A stretch of 5,154 bases of DNA, taken from Emcibacter sp. GTDB lineage: Bacteria > Pseudomonadota > Alphaproteobacteria > Sphingomonadales > Emcibacteraceae. Positions 1 through 5,154 of the stretch are shown one piece after another (within the stretch, counting starts at the first letter, position 1; the number at the start of each line of letters is the position of its first letter). The notes under the pieces were generated by a model. That model made no database searches and was not told the origin of the DNA. It was given only the letters and a program-made list of their open reading frames with translations. The translations under genes and the position numbers were made by a program. The stretch covers positions 1 through 5,154 of the forward strand of contig JAGLJX010000137.1 of the NCBI GenBank assembly GCA_023142175.1, given 5' to 3'.

Positions 1-44
1 GCGAGACTGTATTTTTTTCTGATATATTATTCACTTGTTACGTC

Positions 45-875
45 TTAATGAACGCCTGCACCGCCGACATAGATACTGACGAAAAGGAACAGCCAGACAA
101 CATCGACAAAATGCCAATACCATGCGGCGGCTTCAAAGCCAAAGTGGTGATCAGGTTTAAAGTGACCTTTCAATCCACGGAACAGACAAACCATCAGGAA
201 GATCGTTCCGATCAGAACGTGAGCACCATGAAAGCCAGTTGCCATATAGAAAGTGGAACTATAGATATTTTCATCAAAAGCAAAAGTTGCATGGGCATAT
301 TCATAAACCTGTATGCAGGTGAAAGACGCGCCAAGTATGACCGTAAACAACAACATATTAATGAATGTCTTGCGGTCACCCTTTTGCAGCGCATGATGCG
401 CCCATGTCACTGTCGTACCGGATGTAAGCAGGATCAACGTATTAATCAGTGGCAGATGCCAAGGGTCAAGGGTCTGAATATCAGCTGGTGGCCAGACAGA
501 ACCAATGGCCTCAGTCGGAAAAATACTGGCATTGAAATAAGCCCAGAACCAAGCTACGAAGAACATAACCTCCGAGATGATAAACAGGAACATACCATAG
601 CGCAGGCCGAGCTGCACGATAGCAGTATGGTGGCCTTCATGTTCGCCTTCCTTAACCACATCACTCCACCAGCTATATGCGCCGTACAATACAATCGCAA
701 CGCCCACATAGAACAGGACACTATATGACCCTTCCATGCTTGAAATAAGCGGAATTTCATGCATATACATCATGGCACCTAGGGCCATTAGAAATGCGCC
801 TACGGAACAGACTATGGGCCATGGGCTTGGGTTTACGAGATGGTAATCATGTTTTTGTGCATGTGAATCTGACAT
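45..875 (-). CDS. coxC: Cytochrome c oxidase subunit III
   Basis: Subunit III stabilises the oxidase core and supports proton uptake into the D-channel; it carries no metal centre. The 276-residue protein has the seven-helix layout of the bacterial and mitochondrial family. Seen in order are DYHLVNPSPWP (10-20), the helix 3 block LRYGMFLFIISEVMFFVAWF (91-110) with Glu102 at the position of the DCCD-reactive glutamate of bovine subunit III, WAHHAL (158-163), FYMATGFHGAHVLIGT (209-224) and the C-terminal AAWYWHFVDVVWLFLFVSIY (250-269). Length is typical for alphaproteobacteria. The ATG at 875 has AAGGGA five bases upstream. A 76-base gap separates it from ctaG, the largest in the cluster. Its first six residues are those of CoxA, though with different serine and histidine codons. 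The gene ends 44 bases from the window edge and is complete. Confidence 0.98.
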   Translation of the reverse strand: MSDSHAQKHDYHLVNPSPWPIVCSVGAFLMALGAMMYMHEIPLISSMEGSYSVLFYVGVAIVLYGAYSWWSDVVKEGEHEGHHTAIVQLGLRYGMFLFIISEVMFFVAWFWAYFNASIFPTEAIGSVWPPADIQTLDPWHLPLINTLILLTSGTTVTWAHHALQKGDRKTFINMLLFTVILGASFTCIQVYEYAHATFAFDENIYSSTFYMATGFHGAHVLIGTIFLMVCLFRGLKGHFKPDHHFGFEAAAWYWHFVDVVWLFLFVSIYVGGAGVH

Positions 876-951
876 TTTGATCCCTTATACCTTAAGTTAA
901 AAAAATTACATGAACAGGCTGTGACACCCGCTCCCCTACTTCGTCCTCTAT
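876..951 (-). other. 76-base ctaG-coxC gap
   Basis: This is the only sizeable gap inside the cluster. On the minus strand it runs from a purine-rich start (AGAGGACGAAGTAGGGGAG) through a short palindrome ACAGCCTGT and a seven-T run to the coxC ribosome binding site. The palindrome has no room for a loop, so there is no convincing terminator, and I see no good -35/-10 pair. It most likely serves as the coxC leader within one transcript; RNA processing here is possible but not shown. Confidence 0.5.
881..886 (-). promoter_or_regulatory. Ribosome binding site of coxC
   Basis: AAGGGA on the minus strand is five bases before the coxC ATG. Because the preceding gene ends 76 bases upstream, coxC must rely on its own site rather than on coupling, and this one is adequate. 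Confidence 0.7.
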
Positions 952-1500
952 TCAATCTACTTCGGCCCTGAAAAAAGTATAGGAAAGAGTAATTTCCTTC
1001 ACTTCCTCCAAGCGTATATCTGTGGCTAATTCCGGGTCGATATAGAAAGAAACAGGCATATCAACCTCCTCTCCCGGAGCCAAAGTTTGTTCTGTAAAAC
1101 AGAAACAATCAATCTTGTTAAAATATTGCGCAGCCTTAAATGGTGTTACATTAAAAGTCGCCGTTCCTGTGATCGTTTCATTGCTGGTGTTGATGGCTTT
1201 ATAAAATATCAAAGCCTCCTCACCGATTTTGACGGTAACAGACCTTTGAACTGGCTTAAAATGCCACGGCAACTTGTTATTCACATCGGAATTAAATCGT
1301 ACCGTCATGTCCCGCGCAAGAATAAGGCCACTACTGTCTTCTGCTTTCTGCGTTGTACCGCCGTAGCCAGTAACCTGACAAAACAGACGATAAAGTGGAA
1401 CAGATACCGCCACAAGTCCCACCATACAAGCAAGCACAACAAGTAAAGCCATTAAGGTTTTCAAGTTATTCGCTTTATGAGTTGCAGCAAGAGCGTTCAT
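952..1500 (-). CDS. ctaG: Cytochrome c oxidase assembly protein CtaG (Cox11 family copper chaperone)
   Basis: CtaG of the Cox11 family is a membrane-anchored periplasmic protein that delivers copper to the CuB site of CoxA. The 182-residue product has a short cytoplasmic head, one transmembrane helix (about 15-35), then VPLYRLFCQVTGYGGT (34-49), RFNSD (68-72), LPWHFKPVQ (77-85), FNVTPFKAAQYFNKI (116-130) and the copper motif CFCF (132-135; bases 1096-1107), followed by PGEEVDMPVSFYIDP (142-156) and TLSYTFF. Cys41, Cys132 and Cys134 correspond to the three copper-binding cysteines of the family, so it looks functional. It should not be confused with the unrelated CtaG of Bacillus. A TAA codon directly before the ATG (1501-1503) makes 1500 the earliest possible start. 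No good ribosome binding site precedes it, so translation may be coupled to coxF, whose stop is four bases away. Confidence 0.98.
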   Translation of the reverse strand: MNALAATHKANNLKTLMALLVVLACMVGLVAVSVPLYRLFCQVTGYGGTTQKAEDSSGLILARDMTVRFNSDVNNKLPWHFKPVQRSVTVKIGEEALIFYKAINTSNETITGTATFNVTPFKAAQYFNKIDCFCFTEQTLAPGEEVDMPVSFYIDPELATDIRLEEVKEITLSYTFFRAEVD

Positions 1501-1504
1501 TTAT

Positions 1505-1624
1505 CTACATCACACCATATTTTACAAGAGTTACAACAAAAAATAATGCAACCATACCCAGCAAGACACCTGCCAGGGCATAATTCCTGCCTGCGCGCTT
1601 TTTATGTTCTTCATGAAGTGGCAT
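1505..1624 (-). CDS. coxF: CoxF-like small single-helix membrane protein
   Basis: This short gene of 39 residues fills the space between ctaB and ctaG. The protein has a charged, basic head ([14 protein letters not shown], 1-14), one hydrophobic helix (about 15-35) and the ending FFVVTLVKYGVM. The head-helix-VVTxVK pattern and the gene position match the small CoxF proteins of alphaproteobacterial cox operons, which as I recall are usually somewhat longer (about 45-60 residues). The start is well supported: its ATG overlaps the ctaB TGA by one base (TGATG), with GGAG nine bases upstream inside the last codons of ctaB. Its stop lies four bases before ctaG. By position it probably helps oxidase assembly or copper/heme insertion beside CtaG, but no biochemical role is established that I can name. 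The assignment rests on size, position and the helix-end motif, not on a database match. Confidence 0.85.
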   Translation of the reverse strand: MPLHEEHKKRAGRNYALAGVLLGMVALFFVVTLVKYGVM

Positions 1625-2538
1625 CAGATCATTCTCCCGATAATTATCTCACCGCCCATTACGGCGAATAATATGAACAAATAAAAGATAGAATAAAAGA
1701 ATGTCTTTTTAGCTGTCTTAATATCCTTGTTACGGGCAAGGGAAATTGACAGCCATATAAAAATCGCGCCGCTAACAGCAGCAGTGATAGCATATACCGG
1801 TCCGGCAAACCCCATAATCCACGGCAACATAGTGACCGGAACCATCAACAGAGTGTAAATCAAAATCTGTTTGCGTGTTACACCCTCACCCGCGACCACA
1901 GGCAACATGGGAATACCTGCCGCCTTATAATCCTTGCAGGCAAATAGCGATAAAGACCAGAAATGAGGTGGCGTCCACATAAAAATTATACCGAACAACA
2001 CGACAGATTCTAAACTGACACCCCCGGTTACTGCGGCCCATGCGATCATAGGCGGAAAAGCACCAGCGGCCCCGCCGATAACAATATTCATGGACGTGCG
2101 CCGTTTTAACCAGATCGTATAAACCACCACATAAAACAGGATGGTCATCAGCAACAAAGCTGCTGCGACCATATTCACCATTAATCCCATCAGCAGAACC
2201 GATGCGGTTGATAATGCAACCCCAAAATGAAGGGCTGTTTGTGGGTCCATGCGTCCCGACGGAATCGGGCGGTTTGCCGTCCGTTTCATGCGGGCATCAA
2301 GATCGGCCTCATACCACATATTCAAACATCCAGAAGCTCCTGCCCCCACCGCAATACACAGAATAGCCGTGAAGGCAATCACCGGATGAATATCCCCCGG
2401 TGCCATCACTAAACCTATAAAGGCGGTAAAAATCACCAGAGACATAACACGCGGTTTGAGAAGCGCGAAGAAATCCCCAGCTCCGGGAAGGTAATCTTCC
2501 CGGACATTTTGATTTATTATGGGTGCAGCCATCTGCAT
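1624..2538 (-). CDS. ctaB: Protoheme IX farnesyltransferase (heme O synthase)
   Basis: This integral membrane prenyltransferase of the UbiA/COX10 family adds a farnesyl group to protoheme IX, giving heme O, the precursor of the heme A needed by CoxA. The 304-residue protein begins with a soluble stretch (about 1-24), then [10 protein letters not shown], the entry to helix 1. The Asp-rich prenyl diphosphate site is at 73-94 ([15 protein letters not shown] followed by RPIPSG). A second conserved block holds [19 protein letters not shown] (145-163), and a third is WTPPHFWSL (188-196) with [13 protein letters not shown] (201-213). About nine membrane segments are evident, and length is typical. 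The ATG at 2538 lies nine bases after an AGGG; an in-frame ATG two codons later (2532) would be 15 bases away, so the first is preferred. The gap to coxA is 18 bases, and the stop shares one base with the next start. Confidence 0.98.
   Translation of the reverse strand: MQMAAPIINQNVREDYLPGAGDFFALLKPRVMSLVIFTAFIGLVMAPGDIHPVIAFTAILCIAVGAGASGCLNMWYEADLDARMKRTANRPIPSGRMDPQTALHFGVALSTASVLLMGLMVNMVAAALLLMTILFYVVVYTIWLKRRTSMNIVIGGAAGAFPPMIAWAAVTGGVSLESVVLFGIIFMWTPPHFWSLSLFACKDYKAAGIPMLPVVAGEGVTRKQILIYTLLMVPVTMLPWIMGFAGPVYAITAAVSGAIFIWLSISLARNKDIKTAKKTFFYSIFYLFILFAVMGGEIIIGRMI
1634..1637 (-). promoter_or_regulatory. Ribosome binding site of coxF, inside the end of ctaB
   Basis: GGAG (within CGGGAGA) on the minus strand lies nine bases before the coxF ATG and falls inside codons for the last residues of CtaB. 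It supports the small gene as really translated, with the TGATG overlap suggesting coupling to ctaB. Confidence 0.6.
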
Positions 2539-2556
2539 CAGATTAAACCCTATTCC

Positions 2557-4176
<1,620 letters not shown>

Positions 4177-4177
<1 letters not shown>

Positions 4178-5034
4178 TACTTCTGAGCCGGTAGCAAGTT
4201 CGCTACCCGGACCAGATTATCTTTTTCAATTGTGGCATATTCTTCGCGGGCCATTTCGATCCATGCGTCGTATTTCTCTTGAGAAACAACTTCGACCATA
4301 ATGGGCATAAACCCATGATCCTTACCGCATAGCTCAGAACATTGGCCGTAATACATGCCTTCACGTTCCACATTGAACCAAGTTTCATTCAGCTTGCCGG
4401 GGACCGCATCTATCTTCACACCAAAGGCAGGGATCGTCCATGCATGGATGACATCACTTGCGGTCACGATCAAGCGTACCGTTTTGTTAACCGGCACGAC
4501 CACATGAGTATCCGTACCAAGTAAACGGGGATGCCCCGCAGCTTTCGCCTCGTCATCGGTTAGCATGACAGAATCAAATGAAAAATCATCGTGATCAGGA
4601 TATTCATAAGTCCAGTACCACTGATTACCAACGGCCTTCACAGTCAAATCAGCTTCAGGAATAACATCCTCAAGATACAGCAGTTTGAATGAAGGGATCG
4701 CGATGACAAGCAATATGATAATTGGTATTGTTGTCCATACAATCTCCAACCCCGTATGATGGGTTGTCGTTGAAGGTGTCGGATTTGACTTGGCATTAAA
4801 CTTGATAAAAATATATAACATCAAAATCATAACAAACAGGCTGACAACAATGCACATGATCAGCAATCCATCATGGAAACTTACTATATCACGCATTACC
4901 TGAGTTGCCGGCTCCATAAAGCCCAACTGATCTGGCTTTGCTTTGTATATACCGTCAGCAAGAGCCGCAGCTCCAGTTACTAGAAATGTGACTAGGAATG
5001 CAGTCACCACACTGAATATTTTATTGAGAGACAT
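4177..5034 (-). CDS. coxB: Cytochrome c oxidase subunit II (CuA subunit)
   Basis: Subunit II of the aa3 oxidase takes electrons from cytochrome c at a binuclear CuA centre on the periplasmic side and passes them to heme a in CoxA. The 285-residue protein has a likely signal peptide (about 1-26, ending in an ALA-D type site), two transmembrane helices (about 56-78 and 96-119), the aromatic patch QWYWTY (138-143) used for electron entry, and a cupredoxin domain. All CuA ligands are visible: His197, Cys232, Glu234, Cys236, His240 and Met243, in the string CSELCGKDHGFM. Length is normal for bacterial subunit II. The ATG at 5034 is supported by an AGGA six bases upstream and by the signal peptide beginning directly there. 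It is the first gene of the cluster and ends 15 bases before coxA. The polar tail after about residue 265 looks variable; in Paracoccus such tails are processed, but I cannot tell here. Confidence 0.98.
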
Positions 5035-5154
5035 AATTCGTCCTACCCCTTAAATCCACAAATGAATCAAGAAAAAACCGCATTGTCCGAGCAATATTAT
5101 ATTTTTGGTTCCACCCCGAAAAATACGATAATTCCGAATCTTATAGCTACAAAA
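5035..5154 (-). promoter_or_regulatory. AT-rich coxB leader with possible promoter
   Basis: The 120 bases before coxB hold no reading frame I can support. On the minus strand a perfect TATAAT occurs at 5096-5101, which would give a leader of about 55 bases before coxB. The region 16-18 bases further upstream (about 5118-5125) is only T-rich and not close to TTGACA, so the match may be chance in AT-rich DNA. A short inverted repeat ATTG-CTCGGA-CAAT lies just downstream of TATAAT. No regulator binding site is recognised. The region is a sensible place for the operon promoter since coxB is the first cox gene visible. Confidence 0.3.
5041..5044 (-). promoter_or_regulatory. Ribosome binding site of coxB
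   Basis: Reading on the minus strand, AGGA lies six bases before the coxB ATG, within the purine-rich stretch AAGGGGTAGGA. The spacing supports the ATG at 5034 as the start. The upstream AAGGGG part is too far away (about 13 bases) to be the main site. Confidence 0.75.

Noticed and set aside
1..34. Possible GTG start (base 34, minus strand) of a further gene running off the window
   Set aside because: Eleven codons stay open to the window edge, but there is no clear ribosome binding site and too little sequence to recognise. A following gene such as surf1 or a DUF983 protein is common at this place, but it cannot be supported from these bases.
1..44. Terminator after coxC
   Set aside because: No hairpin followed by a T run on the minus strand is visible in the 44 bases, so the transcript probably continues beyond the window.
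48..728. Long plus-strand reading frame of 226 codons opposite coxC
   Set aside because: It is antisense to coxC, whose protein matches a known family along its full length. The plus-strand translation has no membrane or domain pattern, is rich in Gln/Arg/Cys as expected of a reverse-strand shadow, and has no ribosome binding site that I can see.
884..889. TATAAG as a -10 element for a separate coxC promoter
   Set aside because: It overlaps the coxC ribosome binding site, so transcription would start almost at the ATG, and no -35 element is seen at a proper distance.
900..930. ACAGCCTGT palindrome followed by a T run as a rho-independent terminator after ctaG
   Set aside because: The palindrome has a single central base and cannot form a hairpin loop, and the T run is separated from it; a terminator inside the cox operon would also be unexpected.
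1087..1583. Overlapping plus-strand frames opposite ctaG and coxF
   Set aside because: They are antisense to well-supported genes, have no family signature, and their composition is typical of shadow frames.

Overview
The window is a tightly packed, single-direction gene cluster for an aa3-type cytochrome c oxidase (respiratory complex IV) and its assembly factors. All genes lie on the minus strand, so transcription runs from high to low coordinates. The gene order coxB-coxA-ctaB-coxF-ctaG-coxC, the presence of Cox11-type CtaG and a small CoxF-like protein, and the sequence style of all three oxidase subunits point to an alphaproteobacterium. I cannot place it below class level by eye. The sequence looks moderately AT-leaning, especially between genes.

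Layout in transcription order: about 120 bases of AT-rich leader with a possible promoter (5035-5154); coxB, subunit II with the CuA site (4177-5034); coxA, subunit I with the heme a and heme a3-CuB sites (2557-4161); ctaB, heme O synthase (1624-2538); a 39-residue single-helix CoxF-like protein (1505-1624); ctaG, the Cox11-type copper chaperone for CuB (952-1500); a 76-base gap; coxC, subunit III (45-875); and a 44-base tail with no visible terminator. Gaps within the cluster are 15, 18, -1, 4 and 76 bases, which fits one operon.

The genes work together. CtaB makes heme O from protoheme; a heme A synthase, not present here, must convert this to heme A for CoxA. CtaG delivers copper to CuB in CoxA. 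CoxB receives electrons from cytochrome c at CuA, CoxA reduces oxygen and pumps protons, and CoxC stabilises the core. Every ligand and proton-channel residue I checked in the three subunits is present, so the enzyme should be functional.

This is a conserved housekeeping locus and I found no novel system in it. The points most worth a second look are the small coxF-like gene with its TGATG overlap, the lack of a clear ribosome binding site before ctaG, and the matching first six residues of CoxA and CoxC.
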